64,000 nucleotides of DNA from Spongospora subterranea f. sp. subterranea (GCA_049724395.1 JAUGWO010000003.1:43660-107659); one strand, 5' to 3'; positions 46,501-59,056 are shown, numbered from the stretch's first letter. Notes: generated by a model not told the origin, from the sequence alone. Numbers and translations: made by a program.

Positions 46501-47349
46501 TGTTGGCCGTTTTCCCGATCATATTCAGTGTGGCGTCTGCTTTCGTCGCTAGATCCTACCGCACCAAGTATTCCGCTTACGGTCTGGAGTATATCAGGCA
46601 ACGCCGCGAGGCGCTGCAGTTTCAGAGAGAGCATATTAGAGATGCGGATCGCATCAGGCAAGACCAAGAAGGTTCGTCGTTCTGTTACATCATTATCGCA
46701 ATCCTGCGGTCTTTGTTTTGCTATCTTTTTTCTGACGTTTGAACACTATCTCGTTTCCTCAACATTTGTCCAATGCCAACGAGCCACAGATCTGTAATAC
46801 CTTCTCAATTCGTTTGTCCATTTCCCGAAACACAAATGTGAATGCGCTGATATTGTTTTACAGATCGTAATGGCTTGGTCATCGTCAACGCCGATTTTGG
46901 CGATTTGTTTTTGGGTGAAGATTTGAACTCCGACACCGGCGGTGATGATGACGCGGACGATAACGCTAGAGACCCCGAACAGAAGTTCAGAGACTTGTTC
47001 CCAACCACTATGGACGCCATCGTAATCCTTTTTTATTTCACCATGCTAGGATTTTGTCATATGATTTCTCGATAAAGGTTTCTTAATATCCATTCTTATA
47101 CAGACCATCATCATCTTCGATTTGCTAATATTGCGCATGATTTAGGTTCCATTGCAGCTGCAAGTCCATGACGGTCGTATCGTGCTCCCGGGCCCAATTT
47201 CATCGGTCCCCGGTCTGTTCTCGATCCGCAATGGCGCTCTGTGCCGTCTGCGCCTACATTATCGCTACGATGGCGTTGATCATCACTGTGTTGTGTCGGA
47301 TCAGGAGGGTCTAGATCTCCCCAATCCGCAACATATTTCACAATTTTAA
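43600..47349 (+). CDS. DNAJC11: DNAJC11-like mitochondrial J-domain protein
   Basis: DNAJC11 associates with the MICOS/SAM machinery at mitochondrial cristae. N-terminal J domain: YNPYSILN (exon 43600-43733) joins across an intron to SQYRRLSRIFHPDRQ (44042-44240), with the Hsp70-activating HPD intact. Exon 44485-44611 follows (QVLDRAIQVELQHREHQTQL). A beta-rich middle domain is seen near 44890-45050, 45270-45510 (ASAATVGLTIRPLTRRVLSY) and 46020-46200 (LGIKRSFQPTSLSLQYSLLA). Exon 46467-46671 carries a membrane-type segment and REALQFQREHIRDADRIRQD; 46864-47021 carries NGLVIVNADFGDLFLG; 47146-47349 carries VPLQLQVHDGRIVLP to LDLPNPQHISQF-stop. The last three exons join in exact phase. Junctions between 44611 and 46467 are not resolved. 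Introns here reach 300 bases or more. Confidence 0.85.
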
Positions 47350-48046
47350 TCGCTCATGTTCTAATATACCCATATATTCTCGTGTTTTGATTTCGCATTC
47401 GCGATCAAACCCCATCGCAAAGTTTAAGAAATCATGTTGGGTCCAATATCACCTGATGAAATCGGCATTGAACCTGACGGATGGCGAACCATTATTGAAG
47501 TGACCAACGTTTTTTCAATCCTGTCAAGAGCATAAAGTTTGTCCCAATCATCCATTTCATGAAATGTCGTTCGGAATTGTGGAGACAGTTTCTGGAAGAC
47601 CAATCGATCACGGTCGAGCGACACGAAGACGTTAATATTTACTGATTCGTGTTGCCTGCGGTGGAAATTAGTACAACAAGTTGGGTCAGCTTCGAATTTA
47701 ACAATTCGTATCAATTACGCCAGTGCATCTGGTTACGCGGAACCGCAACAAAATTATAAGGCTTGCCGTTTTCGACTTCACCGCAGACGAACCCAATACT
47801 CGGACAGAACAGTACCTATTTTCACCCTAAAATTCTAGCCCGATCGCGCCATTCGCCGCAGGGTGTGTTCCCCCACAAACCATTCAGCTATGATCCGATC
47901 GCCAATTGCCTCTAGATGGCTCGACGAGTTGGTGACTGTCGTTGTCGAGCCAGATGGCGCACATGGTTTAACTAACCTGACGCTGTAGGAACCACAGCAG
48001 CCGCCCGCACTCACCAAACCCAAACACCTAATGCAATGGCAGCACC
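47350..48046. other. DNAJC11 3' region with a possible minus-strand exon
   Basis: A minus-strand frame at 47424-47714 (FQKLSPQFRTTFHEMDDWDK) is protein-like and convergent with DNAJC11, but it has no recognised homology and no resolved partners. Confidence 0.3.
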
Positions 48047-48620
48047 TCAACAATGACCCGATCGAAACGATTGTTCGTCCCTGACCCGGCAAGTTTGGTA
48101 CAATGTCGTTGCGGTGCCAGATGGAGCAATCATTTCAACGGAAAACCTGTAAATCTCGAACTGACGGATCCATGTCCTGAGGTATCGCGAATCGCCATCG
48201 AACAAAGGGTGGCAGGTCGACCTTGGGCTCTCAGCGGTATGGGCGGTCGATCTCTGTGCAGGCGATGCTGAGGCTAAGAGAATGGCGATGGCAGCATTGA
48301 AATGGTCCTCCCATCGTCCCGTCAATCTTTCAAGCATCATGGACCTCAATGAAGTTCAGCAGTGTGATCCTGCAGGCGATGGCCATCACAGGCCCAGGCG
48401 ATGGGAGGACCATTATCAATGCTGCCATCGTTTTTGCTTAGGCTCGGCATCGCCTGCAAAAGAATCGACGCCCATATCCATGTACCTCCTGCTAATCCCG
48501 CTACCCGAGAACCAAAAGCCTGTCGGCCACCCTTTTTCAGACGGTAATCCGCGATAGCTTAGAACATGGCTCCGTCAGGTTCGAGTCTTACCTCGCCCTC
48601 AAACAGCAGATTATTAACGC
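48047..48620. mobile_element. Broken LTR-retroelement Gag-like fossil, present as a head-to-head pair
   Basis: Two short segments in opposite orientation (minus about 48047-48349, plus about 48370-48620) resemble the capsid region of Ty3-type retrotransposon Gag in overall pattern. Both are partial and broken; no pol, LTR or target duplication is seen. DNA arms 48204-48316 and 48397-48538 are inverted copies with clear divergence, so the pair is not young. The family assignment is tentative. Confidence 0.35.
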
Positions 48621-48986
48621 TACTGACAATCGGCAGGTTTTTTGCTGGGGATCACAATCGGTGAACGGCGAAACATGCTGTCACAACGCTGCCGGCGCAT
48701 CCACATGGCATCCGCTGCGAGCGCCACCCGGTATTGCCAAAACACGACAAACTTCGGTGGAAAGTTTGACCTGCGCAGTCCAAACTTTTTCGACGCGTGA
48801 GACACTGTTGGGAGTTGTTACACATTGTGAGTTATGTGGTGTATATATGTTGCAGTGCGAGAGTGTGTCTGCTCGACCCCCCTAATTTAAGGTGGTGCTT
48901 TGTCCTCGCCCCATATCCCGTTTGAGATCAGCCCATTGTCGTTCGCGCCATCGTCGCCAGCACAGTATCAGCATACAGCCCTAGCC

Positions 48987-50145
48987 ATGTCCTGTCAGTC
49001 GCCTTCATGCTAAAATTGTTTTCTAGCTGCTATCCTCGTTTCCGCTTCTGGTTCCCAGTTTCTCCTTGTTTTATGGAATCAATTTTTTGCTATGACGCGT
49101 TTATTTTGCTGATTTGTTTACAGATGATCGCGCGTTGACAACATTTAGTCCCGGTAAGTCAAGGCATTGTATATTTCATGTTAAACGTTAAGGCGAAACA
49201 ATTAGATGGTCACCTGTTTCAAGTTGAATACGCAATGGAAGCTGTTCACAAAGGAGCAACAGCTGTACTGTAGAGGCACATGATTCTATCGCCATTCAAC
49301 TAAATCTGCCATCCCAGATTGGTATTAGAGGTCCGGATGCGATTATCCTTGCTGTTGAGAAGAAATCTACTGCAAAATTGCAGGTGCGTGCTCGTATTGT
49401 GTTATTTTATAGTTTCAAGACACACTAAACATCACTGAAAGGACTCAAGAACAATTAAGAAGGTAGCCAAGCTTGATGACCATATCGTGCTGGCATTTGC
49501 TGGATTGACGGCCGATGCGCGCGTGTTGGTGAAGCTGGCCCGTCGCGAGTGTCAATCGTATCGATTAACTGTCGAAGACGCGTGCTCAGTAGAATATATT
49601 GCCCGATATATCGCCCTGCAACAGCAGGAATACACCCAGGTAATCAGCACAACATTAGCCCATCGACACAACTGTGAGCTGATCGAATCGGTTAGCGCGG
49701 TGGTCGTCGCCCGTTCGGCATATCGACGTTGATCATCGGGTTTGACAACGACGGCACCCCTCGTTTATACCAGACCGACCCTTCCGGTACTTACACGGCG
49801 TGGCGAGCGAACGCCACCGGTCGCAATTCCAAAACTGTTCGCGAATTTCTAGAGACTCGCTACCAGGATAATCAGACCGCCGATGTACGTTATCCGTGAA
49901 TAAGAATTGTATTCGCAAGAAAAATTCACATAAGTTGATAGGAATCAACCAAGCTCGCCGTGCGAGCTCTACTTGAGGTAGTAGAATCGGGCAGCAAGAA
50001 TATTGAGATTTCTATATTGCGGCGCGGCGCCGCTCTTGAATACCTGTCCGAGAAAGAAGTCGACGATCTAGTTACCGAAATAGAGGCCGAGAAAGCCAAG
50101 GAAGAAGCCGAGAAGAAGGCCAAGAAATCTGAAGGCAATAAATAG
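48987..50145 (+). CDS. PSMA7: 20S proteasome subunit alpha4 (PSMA7 type)
   Basis: Outer-ring subunit of the 20S proteasome core. Seven exons: 48987-48993 (7 bases), 49124-49153, 49206-49264, 49318-49383, 49442-49639, 49696-49884, 49942-50145, giving 250 residues (human 248). Exons 1-3 assemble [20 protein letters not shown], the alpha-subunit N-terminus that gates the channel. [40 protein letters not shown] and [20 protein letters not shown] are diagnostic of alpha4. The tail is Lys/Glu-rich ([13 protein letters not shown]). Introns are GT-AG. AATAAA lies at 50158-50163. The 7-base first exon is required to give the conserved start; its donor is GTCAGT. Confidence 0.95.
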
Positions 50146-50199
50146 TGTACCGGCTATAATAAATGGGTTGTATCCTTCTACAGCTGTTTTGCTAAGTTC

Positions 50200-52455
50200 G
50201 TATAATTTATTGTAGACCAATAACGATAACTGTCAAGTGTGTCATACCAGCTAACGTCCAGCAGATAACTGATATTTTTCTATGTCGAGATGCCTTTGTC
50301 AGCACATCTTCTGCTGTAAATGGCTTATCGGTGTCGTATCCTTCTGTTAAATCTAACCACCACCATTCTTGAAGTGCCTTACACACCAAGCCCATCGATA
50401 TTTGGCATAGAACACAGCTCAGAACCTGTTATGTTTCATACATTACCGGTACAATCGTACATAAAAATGTCTGTTGATCGTACCTGCAGTAACAATCGGT
50501 ATTGCAAGCCTCTCAAAAGCCGGCATAGCTCTTGTTCCGTTTCTACGACGATATCGGACGAATCACATATCGAGCTATCCAACAATACTTTCATTACATC
50601 ATCAGCTTTACATTCATCGTCCTGACTGTTTTCTCTCCTTCTATATAACCGTATCTAGGCTCAACATCATGACATTCTCGTATTCTCGATTGCTCACCTT
50701 TGATCCTCAACTTGAAATTCGCCTAATCCCAGCGTTGTCCCTATTTCAAAATAATCCTCCATCTCGTCCATTATATACTGGCAACTTCCCAGCACATCCG
50801 AATCTTCTCCGTTACCTCCTGATAATCGATGCAATAACGGAATCCAACCTAGCCCTATAACAATAAACGTTGCTCTCTTCGTAATCCACTCACAATCGCT
50901 TAACTCGCTTACGAATACCAATCACATGACGGCAATGGTTCCTTACTTCTCGCCGGATAATATTTTCTTGATCCGTATTGGACCATCTCAACATCAGATC
51001 ACTGAAGATATAGCACAGGGACACGATGATGATGATAATATGCAATCTGGATATAACCCAATAAAATACAATTCTGATTTTCTTGTTCGTTGATAACATG
51101 TTTCGCTTACGGACATGAATGATCTAAGGCAACAAGGTGGTGAAAACGGCAGTACGACTAATAGCAATTCTGACACGTCTATTACCTGCCTCGCATGACG
51201 AATATACGAGGCGATTCGCAACGCTATATCGCAATATGAAAAAACAATGGCCATCTTTCCTATCCACCAGACCACGTCCGTGAATACAGTCGTGTAGTCG
51301 GCACTCGTAAACGACGATTGGGTTTGTAGCACTGAAAGCAACGTCGATTTATAGGCATCTAATTGGGATGAATTCTCTGGAGATTTATGTCTAGATTTGA
51401 GTCTGATATCTACGTAATCCTACAAACAGGCGGAAATAATGTCAATTTGTTGAAGCACATGATATAGGAGTATTCTGTCGCAGACCTGGATTCTGTTGGG
51501 AAGCATAACAGATATAATGCCAGATGGATCAATGCTCTCGCGAAAGTCTGATCAAGTTCGAAACCATCATCAGAATTTTCATCATCATCATTGTGGGCTT
51601 ACATGAACCTACTATTAATCGCACCACTAACCGATGGAATTGAAAATGTCGCCGGTATGTAGCTGGTACCGAGTTCAGAAAATAAGTTGAGGAAATTCGG
51701 ACGTCGTCCAATGTCGGTTCCGTGGTCAAACTGGGGCTCGAACACAGATTGGCATCGGTGAAAAATTTCGTGCTCAGATTGACGATTCGCCTGGGTAATC
51801 TCATTACATGCGGTTTCAACTAAATTCAGGTAGGCCACGGCAGACGATTTGAGCTCGTCCAGTCGCAATCGATTACAGCCTGCAAGCAAATTTCAATATA
51901 GCAATAAGAATATTATTCAAATTTTTACTCGATATGCGCTTATAGTTTTGAAAATACGTCAGATTTTTTGACGAAACCTCGTCGTCGATAAACTCTGAAT
52001 ACCTTTCAAACAGGTGGCGCGAGGCAGCCGCAGTGACTGAAGGAGGAGGAAGGGAACCATGACCATGTAGAAAACGGACCTAAATAATGTTTGCGAGCGT
52101 TGATTTGTACGGATGGGTATACAAACAGCTACAGCGGAAGACAACATACGCTGGTTATGGTGTTGAACACGATGAGAATCACGAGACACACCAGCTTGAT
52201 TGTGAGTCGCCGCGACGTTGTGACCTCGATGAGCTGACCATCTTGCCCCACGCCCACCGTAGCATTCTTCACAACGTCTTTGAACGAATCATGATCATCT
52301 GGTCCCCGTATAGGATCCTGTTGACACGTTATATCGCAGTCAGATGCATGACAAGGCAGTGACCCGATGGGGGACAGGCACTGATATGAGGGCGTGTGGT
52401 CATATATGTGACAGGGGAGCACTGCATCCCCTGTAATCCCATCGTGTAACAAAAC
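50200..52455 (-). CDS. Unidentified membrane protein, many exons (unresolved)
   Basis: Minus-strand blocks in order: a Cys-rich stretch (VLPCHIYDHTPSYQCLSPIG, LPCHASDCDITCQQDP) followed by LTIKLVCLVILIVFNTI, a clear membrane segment (52440-52135); FLLLQSLRLPRATCLK near 52050; a helical block with YLNLVETACNEITQANRQSE and FLNLFSELGTSYIPATFS near 51880-51610; further blocks to about 50207 (VCKALQEWWWLDLTEGYDTD). Exons could not be joined in one phase. A cell-surface protein with a Cys-rich ectodomain is likely; it may be more than one gene. Confidence 0.35.
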
Positions 52456-53008
52456 GAGGTATGCATGTTACGATACTATCAGGAACTATCGTAACTGGCC
52501 TGCAGCCTTTAGATGGAGTGTGACCAAGTGGTCTGCCTTCGTAGCGACAACACCCCGGCATATTTGGCTGGGCTGTCGTGATGAATGTGCAGCAACGTTC
52601 GCTAGCGTTGGAGAAGAATGGCGTTCAGGGCAATGGCGGCTTCTCAGTGATGGTATTGTGAGGTAACCACTGCAGTCTACACCAGATCCCCCATCGGCAA
52701 GCTGACAGCAGTTACCTGTTCAACAATCTCTATGAGGTCGTCAAGGACAAAACCCGACTCCTGTTCATCGTCGATATGGTCTGTTTGCGACCAGTCCAAT
52801 GAAATCTGATCAATATCATCCTCGCTTTCCACTCTCGCATGAGCTGTGTTATTTCTGCCATTTCCACTGCTCAACGATCTCCTTCTCATTATGATTTCCA
52901 GTAATTACCTGTAGTTCCTGACTATTTACCAAAAACATCATCGTCTGTCAAACCCATCAACGTTCAATAAACACTGACAAGAAAAATACACAAGTATTAT
53001 TTTTTATT
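52456..53008. other. Mostly intergenic; one short minus-strand frame
   Basis: A minus-strand frame at 52677-52889 (SEDDIDQISLDWSQTDHIDD) is acidic and may be an exon or a small protein. Otherwise nothing is seen. Confidence 0.3.
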
Positions 53009-55170
53009 CTATCTGTCTGGATCCGGCACCATCCCAGATGCCTTGGGTCGCCGCCTGGCTGGTCGAGGTGGAAGGTCCATATTGCGGTGAGTCATTGGAT
53101 CAGTAATTTGAACCGGTGTAGAATCCACCATGGGCGATGTTGTGTATTTTCCAGGGGGAGTCGCTACCACTTTCGCAGGTACCGGCCCTGTGGATGTCGA
53201 TTCTTCAAGTCCCTGATTATCAATGTTTAAAATTGAAAAAATCCCGAACGACCACTTGTTCTTGTACCTTATCGTTTGATTTGAATTCTCTGGGTTTACT
53301 TTTCAAGGCTAACGCTTTCGGCTGTTGCGGCGCCATAAACATCCCTGGATTTAAATTCAATCTTGCTTGGAGGGCCGCGATTTTACTGCTAGCTTTGACC
53401 GTGGTGTTTGGTGTTCCGGCTCCAAGATTCTACAACACAAGATCCAAAGAAATGACTTAACTAAAACTGCCTATTTGTCGGCATCTTACAGAACCAGCAG
53501 AGTCGATTTCAGCGATAGGTTGCATTGGGATATCTTCATTAAGAAATTTCACAACTGGATCAGATGTTGAAGAAGTCTGAAAACGAAACAACTGTAAATG
53601 ATGTCCAAGTCCCATGACAAGAAATCAGAATAAAACAATGAGGTAAACTTGTTCAAAAATTTGAGATGTGGTTACGTGGGCATTAGTTTCGTTCACTGCA
53701 AACTTATGAAACTTGACGGAAACTTTTCGAAAGGTTTTTCAATTCATAATTGGACATATACATACATCCTCAATCTGAGACATATTTGCGATAACAATAG
53801 ACGCATTGCTCTTATGTCCAGCGTGGGCGATGATGACGGATCGGTTTGCTTCGAGAGTTTCTTCAGACTCCTGGAGGAAACTTAAGAACTCTAGCATAGC
53901 CCGCATTCCTTCTGGCGAAATGTTTCTCATATCTTCGCGAATTACATGTGGGAAGCGATCCTGTTCATCAATTAGAAAGACTGCATCAAAGAGGCGGATA
54001 AAAGCGCAAGCGTTCTACCATGGCAGAATTGTAGCGCCTCTGGACCATGATAATCTGATCTGTAGGTACATTACCAACAACTGTCCTTTTATGAATACGG
54101 TCAGAGAATTCTTGATAGTCAATTTCGTCGGAAACCTGTTGTACGGCTGAGTTAGATTGAAAAAAAAAATAGAGGAGACTCACCGCTTTGAGCGCTTCAA
54201 CAAGCGGGTCCGACTTGAACAAATGCATTGAGCACCGATCTAGCCAAACATCGTAGTTAGAAGTCCCAGATCAAATTTGAAAGATCTCCTTGATTACAAA
54301 GCTCCTTCGATGCGTTAAGGAAGTTTAGCTCCAGAGCCCGATCTGCGTGATCTTGGGCAATCTGAGCTGCTGCCTTGAACTCAAAATGGAGGCACATGTG
54401 CCATTTGTCCTCGAGAGATGCCGTTCGGATGGCGTCGCGGATCGGCCCAATCAGCAAAGAGCACGAAAGGAATTCATCCAGAGATATAACGATTACCTGT
54501 TCCACCATGAAGAATAAGCAATCGTAGAACTACATTACATCAACTGCTAAATACTGATTCGTCTGGAATGGGTCCTTCTATCCTGTGAATAGTTTGCTCG
54601 CGTCTCTTTTCTAGTAGTTTCAGCCTAGCTTTGCACATGGCATATTCCGTATCCTAAAACGTCAGACGGTTAGATATAGGCTATGAAAGAATCGCAATTG
54701 TCGTACAGCGATGTTAACATTGCTGACGACCTCATGTATAAAGATTGCGATATGGCATAATGCGATCGCCTGGACATTACAACGATTCACAATCGGGACT
54801 AACAAACGATTGAACAAATGCACCTCTAAAATCAGATTCATGTTTTCCACAACTGCAGCATCCTCACTTATGCGTCTAGCCAGGGACCTTTGAAATTTGC
54901 ACAAGATATGCCAGCGATATTTGCTTTTCGACTTGGCGAGTTTTGCAACTAACTGGGTATTGAAAAACGGCATTGCCTATCAGGAACAGCAATCGTTGGT
55001 ATCCAAATACATCCTTGCCGCGGTGACAGTACCAAGAACTGACTCCATTCTTTCTGCAGAGATCCCTTGTCCAGCAAACATATCGGGGTGACTAACTTAT
55101 CCGGCTTGGTGATGGTCGTGAAGTCGTCATCTGGCGACGATGACGACCCCGCCCCTTGGCTGTTTCCCAT
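53009..55170 (-). CDS. Unidentified multi-exon protein with a proline-rich C-terminus
   Basis: The ATG at 55170 gives MGNSQGAGSSSS, a possible N-myristoylation start. Later minus-strand blocks include KYRWHILCKFQRSLARRISE, KARLKLLEKRREQTIHRIEG, FEFKAAAQIAQDHADRALEL, AVFLIDEQDRFPHVIREDMR with MLEFLSFLQESEETLEANRS. The last three exons join cleanly by GT-AG introns: SSTSDPVVKFLNEDIPMQPI, then KASSKIAALQARLNLNPGMF, then GLEESTSTGPVPAK to PDPDR-stop at 53009, followed at once by AATAAA. The KIAALQARLNLNP motif resembles the LQ-x-x-L-x-x-NP repeats of WASH-complex FAM21, and VFLIDEQDRF resembles a Walker B. Neither fixes a family, and it could be two genes. Confidence 0.45.
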
Positions 55171-55606
55171 GCAAAACAGTACAGGAATCTGGCGCCGATT
55201 GATAACCTATCTGTGTACAGGTTCCTCATACTAGCGTGTGCAGTCAGTCATCAAAGTACTTTCGCTGAGTATCCATTCACCCCTACAACCTGGAGGTCCA
55301 TCACGTTCGGCGCTCTGGCAGATATCGTGAAACTGCCCAGTGGCGTCAAATAATAGGGGACGCGGCTCATCATGACTACGCAATTATCGATGTCAATGGG
55401 ACATCAACGTGATCGCGTAGAGTGGCAATCACGGTCACATGTCTGAAACGTGATCTGCCAGTCTGAATTGCGCACGATGGCAACATGGCTGAGCGTGTTG
55501 GGTCGCAGGCCCGTCCCTGACTGTCGCAGACATCTGTCCGTACCGTGGCGCGCGAACTGTTCTGAGAAGTTTGTTGCAGTTCCGCTTGCGTGAGATCGTG
55601 AATAAA

Positions 55607-55705
55607 CGAGATGCTAGAAGTTGAGTATCTTCCAACCGAAGAGATGATCGCCGATAGTGAATTATCATCACCGTTTTTGCATCTACTCAACTTCTAGCAT
55701 CTCGC
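55607..55705. repeat. Perfect 21-bp inverted repeat, 57-base loop
   Basis: CGAGATGCTAGAAGTTGAGT (plus A) at 55607-55627 and its exact reverse complement at 55685-55705. Weaker pairing (GAATA...TATTC) extends each arm outward. It could be a small foldback element or a regulatory hairpin in the region upstream of the TTLL gene. Confidence 0.75.
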
Positions 55706-56277
55706 GTATTCGAAGACCCTTAGTCGATGGCCAACCACGATCTCACGCAATCGGAACCGTCTTTTGTTCACGGGCTGAATTCCCCAATTCGCAATTCTGT
55801 TACGTCAGTTCGTTCAAGTCGCTACGTTGACCTTTGAATGTGGTTTCGCCGGGTATCACACAGTTTGTTATTCTAGATGACGTTGCCTTGACCCATCATT
55901 TTGAGATCTCGTCCAAATCTTTTACTTCTTCACCCTATGAAAATGGTCGCTGGCGTTACCTTCGGCAAATGTGGTTTTCTGTGATTTTCCCTTCCCTGTC
56001 TGAAAAGTAGTTTAAGCCCCTAGTTATCAGCGTGAAACACAATAAATCAGCACAACGTTTTTTCAGGACAACTCTTGGCAAATGGTAAAAACGCCGTCCA
56101 ACGGCCGGAAAACCTCCTGTAATAACGACGTGACGGATATTCGTTTTGCGAATTGCAAAAACTAAGCGTCGTCGTCGGCATCCAGATCGCGTTCGCGAAA
56201 GGATATTTTCCAACCTGAGTACGATCAGGATGAATCTATTCGTCCCCCCAACAGAAACAACATCACACAAATAACAT
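55706..56277. other. Intergenic, no gene seen
   Basis: No coherent frame; presumed upstream region of the gene beginning near 56278. Confidence 0.4.
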
Positions 56278-57250
56278 ATGAATGGCCTGGACCATTTGCA
56301 AGCCGAATATCAAGCGTTGCGCTCATTTGTGTCCCACGTCCGCCAACGCAACGCCAAAGATGACGATTTCTTTGATTGCGTTCGAACGACTGCTGTTCAA
56401 CCCAATGGTTCCAACACAATTTGTTTTCATGTCCTGGGTCTGCTTACCAAAATAGTGCCCGATCGTGTTGTTCAGGATCTAGAAGACCGAACATAGAGGA
56501 TGGTACGGTTCCGGCTGCCGAAACAACGTTCGTCTCATTCGATCCAAACATGGTGGTGCCGATGCCTGTGCACACCCAGACACATTTGATCGATCGGGAC
56601 TTGGACGACGAAACCGGTCGCGATTTCGATAACGACGACGAGGCTGGCGTTCAACGATGGCTGAAGGAATATCAAAGAAAGAAGTACGTTTATCTCGTCG
56701 ATTGGTTTGGCAATTTATCAGTACGATGCTGATTACTGTTCGCTGGATGACCTAAAGGGTCTATGTTCGACCGGTGGTGATATATCCCAGCGCTGTCATT
56801 CGCGCTTTGCACGAAATTTACAACGACGCCGGCGATGATGCCGTCTTCAAATTCATTCAATTTCGGGCCGCCAATCTCACAGTAATCATCATCATCATCA
56901 TCATGGCCACTGGTTTTTTTGACGATCCGCACCTCATAATCGGCACCTCTTTCCCAGATCGGGAATACCGAGAGCCCATGGGAGCAGCAGCGTAAGAATG
57001 TGGCGGAATGGACCCGGCGAGCGCACATGCTTTACCGCGTAATCGCGGCCCCGAGTGCCGACGGGATGGCGCTGTCGTCAGCGCAACGCGACCTGAAAGT
57101 CGTACACGCCCTGATGACTCAGCAAGGGTCCGCAATGCAAAACACCGAATGATGCAACATTTTCGAATGTTTTCTGATGACGAATCAGGTTTACTCAGAC
57201 AGGAGGAGATCTTTGGCATTGTCTGTGGGCTGATAAAGGGGTGCGGTTGA
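56278..57250 (+). CDS. Probable N-terminal exons of the TTLL gene or a separate gene
   Basis: Plus-strand blocks MNGLDHLQAEYQALRSFVSH (56278), an acidic exon with DLDDETGRDFDNDDEAGVQR and WLKEYQRKK (56490-56690), YDADYCSLDDLKG (56724), RAHMLYRVIAAPSADGMALS (57020-57080) and FRMFSDDESGLLRQEEIFGI (57160-57230). All are in the same direction as the TTLL core that starts about 100 bases later, which favours one gene, but the junctions are not proven. DDESGLLRQEEI loosely resembles an EF-hand loop. Confidence 0.4.
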
Positions 57251-57339
57251 CGCTCAAACAATACCGGTACGCCGACCACAGAGAACCCCATTGCGACCGG
57301 ACCCGTTGCGACAGCCTATTGACTAGCTATTGACCAGGG

Positions 57340-58598
57340 TGATGAGCGATAATCAACGAGTGAACCGGTTCCCAGGTGGCCATTGGCTAACATCAAAGCC
57401 GGCCTGGGCCAGATTCTCCATGGAGTTGCACCGAATTTATGGGATCAGGTAATATATCAAGGTTGTTGTGTTTTTTGCGTGTTCCATGTGGCGTTCATGA
57501 TCCAACAGGGTTCCGGTTGCGTTCTGCATTCCAGATCAGGTGGACGAGCTCAATACATATCGCGCCGCCAACCGACACCAATACATGCTGGTCCAAACGT
57601 TTTCCGACGACCGCCAACTCCATGTAGGAATATGACACTGGGGGGTTAAAGAGATTGTCAACATTCTCGCAGGCAATTAGTCGCCATGCCGTCCAGCCGG
57701 GAGAATCCCTTCCGATAGTCAACAAACGCCATAATGCGATCGCCAGACAATACATCGACAAAACACTAATGGTGATGAAGCGCCAGGTATTTTCGCACTT
57801 CCAACCAGGGTCGGTTGGATTTCTGGTTTGATCACCATTTCGGCTGTTTCAGGCTGAAATCCTGCTGATGGTGTCGATCACGTGTTTTGACCCATTACGC
57901 TGCTATATTTTCCAGGAAGGGATTGTCTACCTGTATGAACCAGAACATTGGATGAAAACCGAGGTGTTTCATGGGTTCGCTCGGCAATCAACCCAGCCAA
58001 CCAAGGTCAACGATGCTCTACGTCAGGGGATCATCGTTTGACTCCACATCCGATACCAGGTCTGGGGTGAGGACGAAGACGACGACGTGAACCCGGTCGA
58101 GGACCCGGATGGGCGCATCCACCGATCATGGTCGTGGCTAAAGTCGCATATTCGCGCTAGGGGATACAATACCGATCAGCTCGAGCGCCATGTGCGCGAC
58201 ATCATCTTGACCACCGTCTTCACGTATCGATTGCGCTCGGTGTCCAGTGAATTAACCAACGTCCCAATGCCGTGTTTGACAACAGGGTTCAACCTCGGGT
58301 CATCAACCTGATGCGCAAAAATTCCCATTCGCGGTCGTCCTCGTACGAATTGTTCCAGTTCCGGTTTCTTCTGGACCGCCAGACCAGGTAAATTGAGCAG
58401 TCGTCGTCAATAACTGACCTGGGGGACGCCATCATGCTGACCGCATCGCGGTGATGCAGGCCCTGGCTAATTTCAGTGGATTCACCGGATTTGCAATGCA
58501 TCTCCCCGATTCAGGTGGACGTCATATCTGGCGCCATCGCAGATACTCTGAACATGATCAACATTAAAGTTCAAGGGCCAGTCCAACCGAAACAGTAG
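57340..58598 (+). CDS. Tubulin-tyrosine-ligase-like protein (TTLL), atypical active site
   Basis: TTLL enzymes add Glu, Gly or Tyr to tubulin, mainly in cilia. The exon near 57341-57448 gives NQRVNRFPGGHWLTSKAGLG, the family's N-x-FPG-x-x-x-L-x-x-K entry. QYIDKTLMVMKR follows near 57740, then VSITCFDPLRCYIFQEGIVY (57880), the conserved DPLR-x-Y-x-F-x-EG motif. SWSWLKSHIRARGYNTDQLE with DIILTTVF precedes SYELFQFRFLLDRQTR. An intron (58388-58459) joins in phase to RPWLISVDSPDLQ and a tail to the TAG at 58596-58598. Active TTLLs have PWL-x-E-V-N here; Glu and Asn are replaced by Ser and Asp. Exons before 57880 are tentative. Confidence 0.75.
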
Positions 58599-58755
58599 CT
58601 CCATTCTCACAAAAAAGCACAACGTCGACAACGCAAATCAATAGTAAATCGGTGTTCGGTCTCGTAGGCGTCGTATCCGCCGTCCGCTGCCAAAGTGTCT
58701 CCGATCGAGTATTCGCCCACGCCGCCCACCGCCCCCGGTTCAGCACGTTGTCAAC

Positions 58756-59056
58756 ATGGCGACACCCAGCGATATGTTCTCGACGGACACGATCATAACG
58801 GATCCGCTCCAGCAGGAAACAGCCGCTGCCGTATTACAAGAATGTGAGGGAACCGTTCGACAAGGGTTTCGCCATGGATCTGACGAATTCCGATACAACA
58901 GGTCGCGTTGAGTACGAGCGACGGGGGCGATTCGCTCGATTATTCCCATGCCAGAACTACGCTGATTACGCTGATATGATGGCGGATGCGAACAACGCAT
59001 TGTACTTGACAGTTTTACGAAAACTCTACCAAAATACACAACCCAACAATACGTAA
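58756..59056 (+). CDS. Small unidentified protein, 86 residues
   Basis: Exon 1 (58756-58775, MATPSDM) joins through a 40-base GT-AG intron to exon 2 (58816-59056), giving a continuous frame KQPLPYYKNVREPFDKGFAM, RGRFARLFPCQNYADYADMM, NNALYLTVLRKLYQNT. The phase fit and compact helical, charged composition suggest a real small protein, perhaps a mitochondrial accessory subunit. No family recognised; one cysteine only, so not a CHCH protein. Confidence 0.5.

Noticed and set aside
48570-48585. B-box-like GGTTCGAGTC
   Set aside because: No A box or acceptor stem upstream.
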